Positions 14,347-23,369 of a stretch of 58,902 bases of DNA are shown in pieces. The translations under genes were made by a program, and so were the position numbers. Under the pieces are notes generated by a model. The model had not been told where the DNA came from, ran no database searches, and saw nothing but the letters and a program-made list of their open reading frames with translations. The stretch's first letter is position 1, and each line of letters opens with the position of its first letter. The stretch spans positions 1-58,902 of the forward strand of contig NZ_JAEMED010000009.1 of the NCBI RefSeq assembly GCF_016458205.1, given 5' to 3'. This DNA comes from Streptococcus sp. 121 (GTDB taxonomy: Bacteria > Bacillota > Bacilli > Lactobacillales > Streptococcaceae).

Positions 14347-14402
14347 GAAAAGTGAACCCCAGTTGGTCACTCCTAGTTAGGAGTCTCGGGTTCACTTTTT
14401 TA
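14347..14402. terminator. Bidirectional terminator
   Basis: AAAAGTGAACCC / GGGTTCACTTTT, with A's before and T's after, between the convergent 13800 and 14416 genes. Confidence 0.8.
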
Positions 14403-14415
14403 TAGTTCAGTCAGT

Positions 14416-15204
14416 CTAAATTTCCTGATACTCAACTTCCAAGGCTCGTTGAACGGCTGGACGCTGGGCGATTTTGTCAGTCCAAGCTTGGAGATTTTTG
14501 TACTCTTTGACATTAAGGAAGAGGCCGGCTTTATCCCAAATCTTGTCTTGGGCGAGACGACCGTACCAGGACCAGATGGCCATATCCGCAATGGTGTAAG
14601 TATCGCCGGCAATATAGGGTTTCGTTGCGAGCTCCTTGTCTAGAAGGTCTAGCTGGCGTTTCGCTTCCATGGCAAAACGATTAATGGCGTATTCAATCTT
14701 TTCAGGAGCGTAGTGGAAGAAATGACCAAATCCTCCTCCCAGGAAGGGAGCAGCCCCTGTTTGCCAGAAGAGCCAGTTGAGAACTTCATTGCGTTCTGCA
14801 GTGTCACTTGGAAGGAAGTGATTGAATTTTTCTGCGAGGTAAAGGAGAATGTTTGCGGACTCGAAAATCCGAACTGGCTTGTCACCAGAGAGATCCAGAA
14901 GTGCTGGAATTTTAGAGTTAGGGTTAATGGCTACAAAGTCGGAACCGAATTGATTCCCGTCTCCAATTTTAATACGAAAAGCATCATAATCTGCTGCAGA
15001 GACTCCAAGTTCTCGTAACTCTTCAAACATAATAAGTGGTTTAATTCCGTTTGGAGTTGAAAGGGAGTAGAGTTGGAAAGGTTTGTCGCCTCGTGGCAAT
15101 GTTTGTTCAAAACGACTTCCAGCTGTTGGCTGATTAAGGCCACCCCAGGCTCCTCCCATTGCGGAAGGGTTTTCCCAGATTTCTGGTAATTTGTATTCTG
15201 ACAT
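14416..15204 (-). CDS. yghU: YghU/YfcG-type glutathione S-transferase family protein
   Basis: 262 residues. Thioredoxin-like N-terminal domain with FQLYSLSTPNGIKPLIMFEEL carrying the Thr-Pro-Asn loop that binds glutathione in YghU/YfcG proteins; then KIPALLD (cis-Pro) and ESANILLYLAEKF. The helical C-terminal domain includes DMAIWSWYGRL. The E. coli relatives are disulfide-bond reductases using two glutathiones; activity here is inferred. Monocistronic: own promoter (15235-15263), AAGGAG ribosome site and downstream terminator. Confidence 0.85.
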   Translation of the reverse strand: MSEYKLPEIWENPSAMGGAWGGLNQPTAGSRFEQTLPRGDKPFQLYSLSTPNGIKPLIMFEELRELGVSAADYDAFRIKIGDGNQFGSDFVAINPNSKIPALLDLSGDKPVRIFESANILLYLAEKFNHFLPSDTAERNEVLNWLFWQTGAAPFLGGGFGHFFHYAPEKIEYAINRFAMEAKRQLDLLDKELATKPYIAGDTYTIADMAIWSWYGRLAQDKIWDKAGLFLNVKEYKNLQAWTDKIAQRPAVQRALEVEYQEI

Positions 15205-15234
15205 AATGGACTCCTTGTTTCATTTGCTACCGTT

Positions 15235-15263
15235 ATCCTAGCAAATTCAACCAAGCTTTTCAA
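15235..15263 (-). promoter_or_regulatory. Promoter of yghU-like gene
   Basis: Minus strand: TTGAAA (15258-15263), 17 bp, TAGGAT (15235-15240) preceded by TGC (extended -10). Confidence 0.6.
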
Positions 15264-15296
15264 GTTTTTGCTAAAGTTAATTCTAACTTAACTTCA

Positions 15297-15410
15297 AAAT
15301 CAGAATACTCGAATAATTTCAAAAAAATGACGAGGAAAAGTGACGATGGTAGAACTAATGGTTCACCGAGGAGCTTTGACAATGTCAGATTTTGAAATTA
15401 AAAGAGTATA
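15297..15410 (+). repeat. Dispersed modular repeat, family R, copy R2 (short form)
   Basis: Starts AATCAGAATACTCGAATAA and ends GAAATTAAAAGAGTAT. It lacks the central hairpin module present in R3 and R5 but keeps the GGTTCACCGAGGAGCTTTGACAA-type block. Fills most of the gap between yghU and the P-type ATPase gene. Confidence 0.7.
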
Positions 15411-15437
15411 AAAAAGCTGAGACGAAGGTCTCAGCTT
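15411..15437 (-). terminator. Terminator of the P-type ATPase gene
   Basis: AAGCTGAGAC-GAA-GGTCTCAGCTT with a U-run in minus-strand sense, directly after the stop region of the ATPase gene. Confidence 0.75.
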
Positions 15438-15455
15438 CAAGTTTAGGCTCTTCAT

Positions 15456-17810
15456 CTAGGCTGTTGCCATCATCTCTTTGGGATAATAGCGCTTGGAGAA
15501 GAGAATGAAGATTAGGGTAAAGATTGTTGCAAGCACTAGGTAGACTGGCCACGTATTGGCTGTGAGAGTGCTGATATGCAAGAGTCCTTTGAGGAAATAG
15601 GCGGAGAGGAAGAATCCTCCTACTGACCAGAGTATCAAGCCCACGCGCCATAGGTTGAGTGGGAGGCAGGCCCGGATAACGGCTAGGAATGAAATGGTTC
15701 CGAGTAAGTAGTAGGAGAGAGTGCCGATTTCCATACTTGACCAACCGGCAATACTTCCATAAATTTGACTAAAGAGCACAGATACAATAATCATCAAGGC
15801 GTTTGGAAGAGCTAGGAACATGGACTTCTTGAGGAAGTGAGGCTCTACTGGTTTGATGTTGCGTTCGAAAGTCAAAACAAATGGTGGGAATCCTTCGACG
15901 AATTGATCGACCAAGGTAATTTGGATTGGGATAAACGGGAAAATCATGATCCAATCTGCCCGGAAGAAGAGGACAGTGGCCATACAGATGATACTTAAAA
16001 TGAAGGAGTAGATTGTTTTAATAAAGAAGATTGGCGCAATCTTACCGATATTATTCACAACGCGCCGACCTTCAAAGAGAATCTCAGGTACATCGTTAAA
16101 GTCAGAGTTCAAAAGTACTAAATTGGCAATTTGTCGAGTTGCCGGATCCCCTTCTGCCATCACAATGGACACGTCAGCTTCGCGAAGGGAAAGAATATCA
16201 TTGACGCCATCTCCAGTCATGGCAGTGGTGTGTCCTGCTGTCTTAAGGGTTTGGATAATCAAGCGTTTTTGGTGAGGGGAAACTCGTCCAAAGATTGCTG
16301 TAGTAGGAACTGCCGCTTCTAATTCTTCATCTGTGACTTTAGAGCAGTCTAAGAATTGATCGTAGTTGTGGAAACCAGCCTTAGCAGCAACATTCGAAAC
16401 AGTGACAGGGTTGTCCCCAGAAATGATTTTGAGGTCAACGTTTTGAGAGCGAAGGTATTCCAGCGTTTCTGCAGCACCTTCACGAACCGGATCGGAGATT
16501 TCTAAAATTGTCAAAGTCTCGAGGTTATCTGGCAGAGAAGGGTGTTCCAAGTTGATAGGGTCTGGGCTCCATGCGAAGGCTAGGACACGAGAACCACGTT
16601 CTTGAGCAGCTTGAATAAAGTCAGTTGTTCCTTTTACTAAGAAGTCTGTTGCTCCGAGGTAGAAACTGCCTTTCTGTTCAAATTGGATGGCTCCCCATTT
16701 TCGATCGCTGGAGAAAGGGATAACAGCTGCCAAGACTGCTTCCGTCTCTGGTTGTGAAACAAAGTTGCGGATGGCACGCGCTGTTGGATTTTTATCCTCG
16801 GAATGGCTCATGTAGTGCGCCAAGTTTTCCAAGATGGTTTCCTTGGATAAATCTGTGGAAAGGACTTCTAAATCTTCAACGGTCATTTTCCCTTCCGTAA
16901 TGGTTCCTGTTTTGTCTAAACACAGGGTGTCCACTCGGGCTAGGGTTTCCACAGAGTACATTTCCTGAACCAAAACCTTACGCATTCCCAGTTTGATAAC
17001 AGCTGTTAGCAGGGAGGTGATGGTCAAGAGGGCAATCCCTTTTGGCAGCATACCCAAGAGAGCTGTGGAGGTATTTACCACTGAATCTTTTAACGGAAGC
17101 ATTTTCATGACAAAGGCTTCAAAGAAGAGAATCAAACCGAAGGGGATAATGATTTTTCCGGTAAAATTGGCGATTTTGTTCAATTCGGAGAGTATCTTAG
17201 AGTTGATGGGTTTAACTACTTTGGCTTCGGTCATCAACTTGGCAGCATAGTTGTCGGCACCGACCCGAACAATCTGTGCTTGAACCTGACCGGATGCAAG
17301 GAAGGAGCCGGAAAGCAACTCGTCTTCGATATTCTTAGGAACAAGATCACTTTCACCCGTCAGCATGGCTTCATTGGCTTCAGCCATTCCCGAGATCACC
17401 TGAGCGTCACTAGGAACTTGCTCACCAGCGGCAAGTAGAATCACGTCGTCTAGCACGAGTTCTTCAGAATCTACTGCGATTAATTGGCCGTCACGGTAAA
17501 CCTGCACCTGCTCTTTATTGAGCAGATTGAGTTTATCGATCATGTGCTTGGCCCGAAGTTCGGTCACAATTCCGGAAAAGGCGTTAAAGCAGATAACCGC
17601 GAAAAAGACTAGGTTGGACCAGGCCTGAACCAACATCAGGGCGACCGCAATCGCAAAGTTGAGGGCATTAAACAGGGTGAAGACATTTCGCTTCACAATG
17701 TCCCAGGTGCTGGTCGAAGCATCGGCGTTAAATTGGTTGACCTTATTGCGTGCAAGGCGCTCGTCAACCTGGGCTTGTGTTAGCCCAATCAATTGTTCTT
17801 TCTTATCCAT
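15456..17810 (-). CDS. Cation-translocating P-type ATPase (E1-E2 family)
   Basis: 784 residues. Actuator motif TGES at 151-154, phosphorylation motif DKTGT at 299-303, and hinge GDGVND at 533-538 are all present. Membrane helices lie at about 50-85, 218-275 and in the C-terminal third (six more). The M4 helix reads LLGMLPKGIALL: the usual PEG of P2 calcium pumps is PKG (256-258), so the ion-binding glutamate is replaced by lysine. This places it with the streptococcal/lactobacillar pumps of uncertain ion specificity rather than with Ca2+ or Mg2+ pumps. Transcribed divergently from the acyltransferase gene. Confidence 0.85.
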   Translation of the reverse strand: MDKKEQLIGLTQAQVDERLARNKVNQFNADASTSTWDIVKRNVFTLFNALNFAIAVALMLVQAWSNLVFFAVICFNAFSGIVTELRAKHMIDKLNLLNKEQVQVYRDGQLIAVDSEELVLDDVILLAAGEQVPSDAQVISGMAEANEAMLTGESDLVPKNIEDELLSGSFLASGQVQAQIVRVGADNYAAKLMTEAKVVKPINSKILSELNKIANFTGKIIIPFGLILFFEAFVMKMLPLKDSVVNTSTALLGMLPKGIALLTITSLLTAVIKLGMRKVLVQEMYSVETLARVDTLCLDKTGTITEGKMTVEDLEVLSTDLSKETILENLAHYMSHSEDKNPTARAIRNFVSQPETEAVLAAVIPFSSDRKWGAIQFEQKGSFYLGATDFLVKGTTDFIQAAQERGSRVLAFAWSPDPINLEHPSLPDNLETLTILEISDPVREGAAETLEYLRSQNVDLKIISGDNPVTVSNVAAKAGFHNYDQFLDCSKVTDEELEAAVPTTAIFGRVSPHQKRLIIQTLKTAGHTTAMTGDGVNDILSLREADVSIVMAEGDPATRQIANLVLLNSDFNDVPEILFEGRRVVNNIGKIAPIFFIKTIYSFILSIICMATVLFFRADWIMIFPFIPIQITLVDQFVEGFPPFVLTFERNIKPVEPHFLKKSMFLALPNALMIIVSVLFSQIYGSIAGWSSMEIGTLSYYLLGTISFLAVIRACLPLNLWRVGLILWSVGGFFLSAYFLKGLLHISTLTANTWPVYLVLATIFTLIFILFSKRYYPKEMMATA

Positions 17811-17847
17811 ATCTCTTATCTTATCAGATTTGTTTTAAAAATACTAT

Positions 17848-17876
17848 TTGCGTGCTGAAAAAGCTTGGGGTATAAT
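17848..17876 (+). promoter_or_regulatory. Promoter of plsC-comEA region
   Basis: TTGCGT (17848-17853), 17 bp, TATAAT (17871-17876); the ribosome site AAAAAGGAGAG and ATG follow closely. Confidence 0.65.
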
Positions 17877-17894
17877 GTCAAAAAAGGAGAGAAT

Positions 17895-18632
17895 ATGTTT
17901 TATACTTATCTGAGAAGTCTGGTCGCCCTTTTGTTATGGGCTGTAAATGGCCCCGCTCGTTATGAAAATCTTGATAAATTACCAGACCTTGAGACCAATT
18001 ATGTGTTAGCAGCGCCCCATAAGACGCTCTGGGATCCTGTTTACCTAGCTTTTGCGGCTCGGCCTAAGCGCTTTATTATTATGGCCAAGCAAGAACTCTT
18101 TAAAAACCGTATTCTTGGTTGGTGGATTCGGATGTGTGGGGCCTTTCCGGTGGATCGGGAAAATCCAGGTCAAGAAGTTTTGAAGTACCCTGTGCGGATG
18201 TTGCGAAAAAGTAATTTTTCGCTGATGCTGTTCCCATCTGGAACCCGTCACTCTTCTGAACTCAAGGGAGGAGTAGCTGTTATTGCTAAGACTGCTAAAG
18301 TTCCTATTGTACCAGCCTTTTACCAAGGTCCAACAACCATTGGCGGGCTTTTGAAGGGCCAACCAGTTACCATTCGAATTGGAGATAGTCTCGATATGAG
18401 CGACATCAAGCGCCTCAATAGTGAGGGACTAGCAGAAGTTTCCACGCGTCTCCAGGCTTCCTTCGATCAACTGGAAGCGGAAATCCAGCCGCAGGGGCGC
18501 AGCCTCTTGACTTGGTTGATTCTGCCTATCCGTCTTGTGGTTTTACTCTTTGTGTTGGTCTTGATTCTTTTGACCGTCCTCTTTAGCTGGATTGCCTCTT
18601 TTGTCTATCAACCAACTATTGATGTGAAATAG
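17895..18632 (+). CDS. plsC: 1-acyl-sn-glycerol-3-phosphate acyltransferase (PlsC family)
   Basis: 245 residues from ATG 17895 (AAAAGGAGAG upstream; the longer frame would begin inside the -10 box). Catalytic HX4D is APHKTLWDPVY (about residues 37-47). The acyl-acceptor block is FPSGTRHSSE (about 116-125), with Ser in place of the usual Glu of FPEGTR. Hydrophobic ends (about 5-20 and 205-235) anchor it to the membrane. It makes phosphatidic acid in phospholipid synthesis, or a related acyl transfer. It precedes comEA, as in other streptococci, but comEA has its own competence box. Confidence 0.85.
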   Translation: MFYTYLRSLVALLLWAVNGPARYENLDKLPDLETNYVLAAPHKTLWDPVYLAFAARPKRFIIMAKQELFKNRILGWWIRMCGAFPVDRENPGQEVLKYPVRMLRKSNFSLMLFPSGTRHSSELKGGVAVIAKTAKVPIVPAFYQGPTTIGGLLKGQPVTIRIGDSLDMSDIKRLNSEGLAEVSTRLQASFDQLEAEIQPQGRSLLTWLILPIRLVVLLFVLVLILLTVLFSWIASFVYQPTIDVK

Positions 18633-18647
18633 TTTTTTCTTTTTTTC

Positions 18648-18655
18648 TCCGAATA
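18648..18655 (+). promoter_or_regulatory. cin-box-like ComX (SigX) promoter element
   Basis: TCCGAATA, 7 of 8 matches to the streptococcal cin-box TACGAATA, preceded by a T-rich tract and 20 bases before the comEA start. Suggests competence-induced expression of comEA-comEC. Confidence 0.65.
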
Positions 18656-18675
18656 AAAAAGTAGGAGGAACGCCT

Positions 18676-19305
18676 ATGCACAATTGGAAAGAACTGATTC
18701 GCCAAAACGCTTTGCCACTGCTCCTGGTCCTAGGAGTAGTGGCTTTTTTCATCTATAAACAAGTGACATCCCAGCCTCAGGTGCAAGCACCTGTCGTGGC
18801 GGTGTCCAAAACAAGTCAGACGCTTCAAAATACGGAGGAGCAGCCAGTAAAATCTGAGACTGGAAAAATCACGGTGGATGTTAAGGGGGCGGTACACAAT
18901 CCTGGTGTCTATGAACTGTCCAGCCCAGCCAGAGCCCAAACAGCTATTCAAAAAGCAGGCGGCCTAACTTCAGAGGCCGATCCGAATGGACTCAACCTGG
19001 CTCAATTACTCAAGGATGAAGCGGTCGTCTATGTCCCTCGAGAAGGTGAGGTTCCTACCATCGCGTCGGCAGCATCGGTAGGGGGGAAAGCAGTTGGTTC
19101 GTCTGACTCTGGAAAAATAGCTCTCAATCAGGCTAGTGCAGAAGACCTGCAAAAAATCCCTGGAATTGGCAAGAAACGCGCAGAAGATATCTTAGCTTTT
19201 CGGGACCAAAACGGAGGTTTTCAATCCATTGACGACTTGAAAAAAGTATCAGGAATTGGGGAGAAAACCTTGGAAAAAATCAAGGATCATGTTCAAGTGG
19301 ATTAG
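18676..19305 (+). CDS. comEA: Competence DNA receptor ComEA
   Basis: 209 residues. One membrane anchor near the N terminus (about 13-30, ALPLLLVLGVVAFFIY), a linker, an SLBB domain (about 57-130, ITVDVKGAVHNPGVYEL), and a C-terminal double helix-hairpin-helix (about 150-209, KIPGIGKKRAEDIL and KVSGIGEKTLEKI) that binds double-stranded DNA. It captures DNA at the cell surface and passes it to ComEC. Separated from comEC by 15 bases; same transcript. Confidence 0.95.
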   Translation: MHNWKELIRQNALPLLLVLGVVAFFIYKQVTSQPQVQAPVVAVSKTSQTLQNTEEQPVKSETGKITVDVKGAVHNPGVYELSSPARAQTAIQKAGGLTSEADPNGLNLAQLLKDEAVVYVPREGEVPTIASAASVGGKAVGSSDSGKIALNQASAEDLQKIPGIGKKRAEDILAFRDQNGGFQSIDDLKKVSGIGEKTLEKIKDHVQVD

Positions 19306-19320
19306 AGGAGGGGGACTGTG

Positions 19321-21567
19321 ATGAAACAGTTCGTTCAAAGTGTTTCCCAGAAACTGTCACTTCCTCATGTCGCTTTTCTGGCAGGTTTATCCTATTTTAC
19401 TTGGGCCACTCTCCATCCTTTGCTGATTATTTTCTGGCTACTGTCAATGTGCTTCCTTTACTGGAATCAAGGGAGGGAGGTCTTTTTGATGCTGACTCTG
19501 ATGTTACTGATCTTAGGCGTTACTTGGCAGTTGCGCCAGAAGCTCAGTCAGGACAAAGCGGCAATGGAGCTGGAGGCTCCTCGTCAGGTTTTTCTTAAAC
19601 CAGATAGTTTGATTTACGAGGAGGAGAGTCTCAAGGGGGTCGCACAATGGGAGGGGCATTCTTATCGCTTTACCTACCGATTAAAGGAAGGAGAAGATCT
19701 TCGTTTTTTGCAAAAGGGCACTAGTTTGCCATCACTTGTGATTGAAGGAGAACTGGGGGAAGCGCGTGAGCAGGAGAATTTCGGAGGTTTTGATTATCGG
19801 GCTTATTTAGCAAAACAAGGGATTTACCACACCTTGAAGATTACCAAAATCGAACAAGTGACCTGGCAGGAGACATGGAATCCTATCGACAAGCTATCCA
19901 TTTGGAGGGCCGCTTGTATCGGCTGGATTCAATCCACCTATCCAGAAGAATTGGCCTCTTACATGACGGGCTTATTACTGGGCTATCTGCCAGCGAGTTT
20001 TGAAGACCGTGGACAAGTTTATCGCCAGTTGGGAATTTTTCACCTTTTTGCTCTTTCAGGCATGCAGGTTGATTTCTTCACCAAACTTTATAGACGAGTG
20101 TTTGCTCGCTTGGGGCTGACCAAGGAAAGTCTCAATCAACTTCAATGGGGCTTTTCCTTCATGTATGCTGGTCTGACAGGTTGGAGTCCGTCCGTTTTGC
20201 GAGCCTTGGTTCAACAACAATTAGCTCTTTTGGGTCTGAGAGGAATGCAGCAGTTCTGGGTACTGATCTTACTGCTGGCCGGACTAGCCCCCCACTATTT
20301 TCGAGATATGGGAGCCATCTTGTCCTTGAGCTTTGCCTTTGTTTTGCAAGTTCTGGCTCAAGATAGATGCCTAGCGACTGGTCGGAAGCAGGCTCCCATT
20401 CTCGCCCTTGCAAGTTTGCCCGTTCTTTGTCTCTTTTTTAGTGAATACCAGCCCTTTGGGATTCTTTTGACCTTTTTATTGTCTCTTCTTTTTGACCGGG
20501 TTCTTCTTCCCCTTTTCTTGATTTTACTCTTCTTCGTTCCTTTGACAAAAGGGGAAGAGATCAACAGTCTTTTACAAGGTTTGGACTGGTGCTTGCAAAT
20601 GGCCCAATCCTATTTACCTGGCCCCATCATATTCGGTCAACCGTCATTGCCAGTCTTTCTTGGCTTATGTCTCTGTCTGGCCTTTATGTGGGATTTTCGT
20701 TCCCATAAAAGACGATTCCGCCTTTGTTTTTCCCTCTTTCTAACAGGGTTACTCCTGACTAAATTTCCCTTGGTTAACGAAATAACCCTGGTCAATATTG
20801 GACAAGGTGACAGTATTTTTCTCAGAGATTGGCAAGGACGACATGCCCTCATTGATGTCGGAGGCAAGGTGAGCTTTGGTTCTAAGCTCAAACAGGCCAT
20901 TAAAGCTAATGCTGAGTATAGTTTGATTCCCTATCTAAAATCCAGAGGTATCGACCATTTAGAACAGGTTTTCCTCACCCATCCAGACGCCGACCATGTC
21001 GGTGACCTCTTGGCAGTGGACCAGGCTATTCCCATTTCTCATATCTATGTTAGTCCTGGCAGTCTTCACAAGGCAGGTTTTTTAGACAAGTTAGAGGCCA
21101 CCCAAGCTCAGATCCATCTAGTCGAACCCGGTCAGACTTGGCCTATTTTTGATAGTCAGCTTCAAGCCCTCTATCCTTTGGAGGAAGGGCAAGGGGATAA
21201 CAACGATTCCCTTGTTCTATATGGTCAGTTTTACCAAACTCGTTTCCTTTTTACCGGAGATTTGGAAAAAGAAGGAGAGGACGTTCTCATGAACCACTAT
21301 CCAGACTTAACGATAGACGTTCTGAAATTGGGCCATCACGGTAGTAAAGGCTCCTCAACACCCGCTTTCTTGGATTACCTCCATCCTAGCCTAGCCCTGA
21401 TTTCAGCCGGTAAAGACAATCGCTACCACCACCCTCATGAAGAAACCCTGGAGCGACTAAGAGAACGCGGCATCCCTTGGCATCGAACTGACCAAGAAGG
21501 TGCTATCCGGCTTTATGGCTGGTGGAATTGGAAACTAGAAACCGTCCGCATGCTTGAGGAAGAGTGA
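19321..21567 (+). CDS. comEC: DNA internalisation channel ComEC/Rec2
   Basis: 748 residues (ATG 19321; a GTG three bases earlier is equally in frame), full length for streptococci. N-terminal DUF4131-like part with two membrane helices, then the competence domain with many helices (about 205-470; LFALSGMQVDFF signature at about 241). The C-terminal metallo-beta-lactamase-like domain starts at about 490 with the metal motif THPDADHVGD and later LGHHGSKGSS. It forms the channel that imports single-stranded DNA. Intact, with no frameshift. Confidence 0.95.
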   Translation: MKQFVQSVSQKLSLPHVAFLAGLSYFTWATLHPLLIIFWLLSMCFLYWNQGREVFLMLTLMLLILGVTWQLRQKLSQDKAAMELEAPRQVFLKPDSLIYEEESLKGVAQWEGHSYRFTYRLKEGEDLRFLQKGTSLPSLVIEGELGEAREQENFGGFDYRAYLAKQGIYHTLKITKIEQVTWQETWNPIDKLSIWRAACIGWIQSTYPEELASYMTGLLLGYLPASFEDRGQVYRQLGIFHLFALSGMQVDFFTKLYRRVFARLGLTKESLNQLQWGFSFMYAGLTGWSPSVLRALVQQQLALLGLRGMQQFWVLILLLAGLAPHYFRDMGAILSLSFAFVLQVLAQDRCLATGRKQAPILALASLPVLCLFFSEYQPFGILLTFLLSLLFDRVLLPLFLILLFFVPLTKGEEINSLLQGLDWCLQMAQSYLPGPIIFGQPSLPVFLGLCLCLAFMWDFRSHKRRFRLCFSLFLTGLLLTKFPLVNEITLVNIGQGDSIFLRDWQGRHALIDVGGKVSFGSKLKQAIKANAEYSLIPYLKSRGIDHLEQVFLTHPDADHVGDLLAVDQAIPISHIYVSPGSLHKAGFLDKLEATQAQIHLVEPGQTWPIFDSQLQALYPLEEGQGDNNDSLVLYGQFYQTRFLFTGDLEKEGEDVLMNHYPDLTIDVLKLGHHGSKGSSTPAFLDYLHPSLALISAGKDNRYHHPHEETLERLRERGIPWHRTDQEGAIRLYGWWNWKLETVRMLEEE

Positions 21568-21680
21568 AGATTGGTGGAGGTAGGTTGACTTTCATTGCTA
21601 GAGCAAATCTAGTGGTCAATCTAAAAATGTTTGAAATGAGAAATGATTGATAAAGCGGGAACATTTTGTTAGTATGTATT

Positions 21681-21691
21681 TACAAATTGTA
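21681..21691. promoter_or_regulatory. Palindrome in toxin-antitoxin promoter
   Basis: TACAAATTGTA, perfect 11-bp palindrome 20 bases before the antitoxin start; likely autoregulatory operator. Confidence 0.45.
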
Positions 21692-21711
21692 TTTATAAGA
21701 TGGAGGGAAAT

Positions 21712-22005
21712 ATGGCAAACACTCAACCCGTTAATTTTAGAGCTGATACAGCTTATTACCAACAAACAAAAGATACCTTAAAGAAGGAAGGACTTACAGT
21801 ATCGGATATTCTAAACGCAACACTAAGGAAAGTTGCTACTGGCGCTGTAGATCCCAAAGTGTTTGTAACTAGTGATCTCGAAGATTCAACCTTTGATGTT
21901 GCTTTTCAAGACTTAAAAAGAGAAGTGTTACATGGTCACCGAGAAATCATGGAAGGTAAGGTGACTTCTTTAGCGGAAGTAAGAAAGGAATTTGGACTTG
22001 AGTAA
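21712..22005 (+). CDS. RelB/DinJ-type antitoxin
   Basis: 97 residues from ATG 21712 (GATGGAGGGAAAT; an ATG at 21700 lies in front of that site). N-terminal ribbon-helix-helix (QPVNFRADTAYYQQTKDTLKKEGLTVSDILNATLRKV), acidic C terminus that should wrap the toxin. The gene overlaps the toxin start, the usual coupling. Neutralises and corepresses with the product of the next gene. Confidence 0.82.
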   Translation: MANTQPVNFRADTAYYQQTKDTLKKEGLTVSDILNATLRKVATGAVDPKVFVTSDLEDSTFDVAFQDLKREVLHGHREIMEGKVTSLAEVRKEFGLE

Positions 22006-22336
22006 CCAAAATGTCTATGATGTTTTTCTTTCAGATCAGGCTAAGTCTGATCTGCGTGAAATACGAGACTACATCCTTAATAACTTTTATAGTCAACAAG
22101 CAGCAGATAGTAAGACTGCTTTGATTTTGAGAGCACTGGAAACACTAGAAACCTTTCCTGAGGTCTGTCCTCTTGTCTCTAGTCGAGGTTATGGGGAATT
22201 GACGGACGATGGCAAACGTTATCGATATATGCCTATCGAAAATTACTTGGCCTTTTATTATATTGAAGGATACAGAGTCTATGTGGCTCGAATTCTAAGC
22301 TCAAGGCAGAATTGGGCAGCCCTATTTTTGAAATAA
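21998..22336 (+). CDS. RelE/ParE-type toxin
   Basis: About 112 residues. Start likely TTG at 21998 behind GAAAGGAATT; TTG 21992 is also in frame. Fold features: VFLSDQAKSDLREIRDYILNNF, then RYRYMPIENYLAFYYIEGYRVYVARILSSRQNW, the ParE/RelE core ending. Either gyrase poisoning (ParE) or mRNA cleavage (RelE) is possible; residues do not decide. Antitoxin directly upstream. Confidence 0.82.
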   Translation: MSNQNVYDVFLSDQAKSDLREIRDYILNNFYSQQAADSKTALILRALETLETFPEVCPLVSSRGYGELTDDGKRYRYMPIENYLAFYYIEGYRVYVARILSSRQNWAALFLK

Positions 22337-22343
22337 ATCAAAT

Positions 22344-22372
22344 GACATCTCTTATATAGAGGTGTTTTTTTA
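22344..22372 (+). terminator. Terminator of toxin-antitoxin operon
   Basis: ACATCTC / GAGGTGT hairpin followed by seven T's. Confidence 0.65.
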
Positions 22373-22411
22373 GTTTGGTGTTTTACCTATGGAAATGGTT
22401 TTACCTGACAA

Positions 22412-22433
22412 ATGTCATAAGAAGTCATGACAT
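22412..22433. promoter_or_regulatory. Inverted repeat before the ABC/two-component cassette
   Basis: ATGTCAT-N8-ATGACAT, with an overlapping TGACAAATGTCA palindrome. Position about 60 bases before the first gene suggests the binding site of the NarL/DesR-type regulator encoded at the end of the cassette. Confidence 0.5.
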
Positions 22434-22493
22434 TCAGTGCTAGTTCTGATAGTCAGTAAGGAGTAGACTAGAGTTAGATAAGGAGGGAATAAT

Positions 22494-23369
22494 ATGATTC
22501 ATGTTGAAAAGTTAGTCAAGGAAATAAAGGGAAAGCGAATAGTCGACACCATGTCTTTTGATATTGCTGCTGGAGAAAGTGTAGCTGTCATCGGTCCTAA
22601 TGGTGCTGGTAAAACAAGTTTGATGAATTGTCTGACTGGAAAGTGGAAGCCAAGTGCCGGATTAGTGAGGGTCAATGAAAAAGCTCCCTGGGCTAAAGAG
22701 AATAAGGGGAACTTGACTGTTTTAGGACAAGAGAATGTTATTCCAGTAGATTTGAAGGTTAAAGAGTTATTGGCTTTCTTTCAAGACATTTTTCCAGATT
22801 CTCTCAATGATGAGGAGCTGGATAGACTTTTACAGTTTTCCCAAGAGCAAAAAAATTTATTAACTCAAAAATTATCGGGTGGACAACGTCGACTTCTGGC
22901 TTTTGTGCTCTGTTTGGTTGGAAAACCCAAGGTCTTGTTCTTGGATGAGCCGACTGCGGGTATGGATACCAGTACTCGGAAGCGTTTCTGGGAAATTGTG
23001 GAGGAGCTAAAGGCTCAGGGGCTGACCATTTTTTATTCGAGTCATTATATTGAAGAGGTGGAGCATACTGCGGATCGGATTCTTTTAATTCATCAGGGGA
23101 AACTGTTGCGGGACACAAGACCAGAATTGATGAGAAGTGAAGAGCAGGTTAAGGTTGTAACCTTAGCAAGAAAATGGATGGGGACACTATCCCCGCATCT
23201 CTACTATGAAGTGGAGGATAAGGGAGAGAATGTGAACTTTAAGACACAAAATATTGAGGAAGTCTGGGAGGAGCTATCAGCCCAAGGTTGTAGCATTTCA
23301 GATGTTCAAATTCAGAATAAGAGTTTGTTAGATATTTTATTTGAGCAAACCAAGGAGGAGAAGCGATGA
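22494..23369 (+). CDS. ABC transporter ATP-binding protein
   Basis: 291 residues. Walker A GPNGAGKT (about 38-45), Q-loop GQENVIP, signature LSGGQRRLLAF (about 126-136), Walker B VLFLDEPTAG (about 149-158), H-loop SSHYIEE. A C-terminal extension of about 80 residues follows, as in CcmA/YvfR-type export ATPases. It drives the permease encoded next, with a 4-base gene overlap. First gene of a four-gene cassette with its own regulator; substrate unknown (antimicrobial or lipid-active export is typical of such cassettes). Confidence 0.9.
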   Translation: MIHVEKLVKEIKGKRIVDTMSFDIAAGESVAVIGPNGAGKTSLMNCLTGKWKPSAGLVRVNEKAPWAKENKGNLTVLGQENVIPVDLKVKELLAFFQDIFPDSLNDEELDRLLQFSQEQKNLLTQKLSGGQRRLLAFVLCLVGKPKVLFLDEPTAGMDTSTRKRFWEIVEELKAQGLTIFYSSHYIEEVEHTADRILLIHQGKLLRDTRPELMRSEEQVKVVTLARKWMGTLSPHLYYEVEDKGENVNFKTQNIEEVWEELSAQGCSISDVQIQNKSLLDILFEQTKEEKR

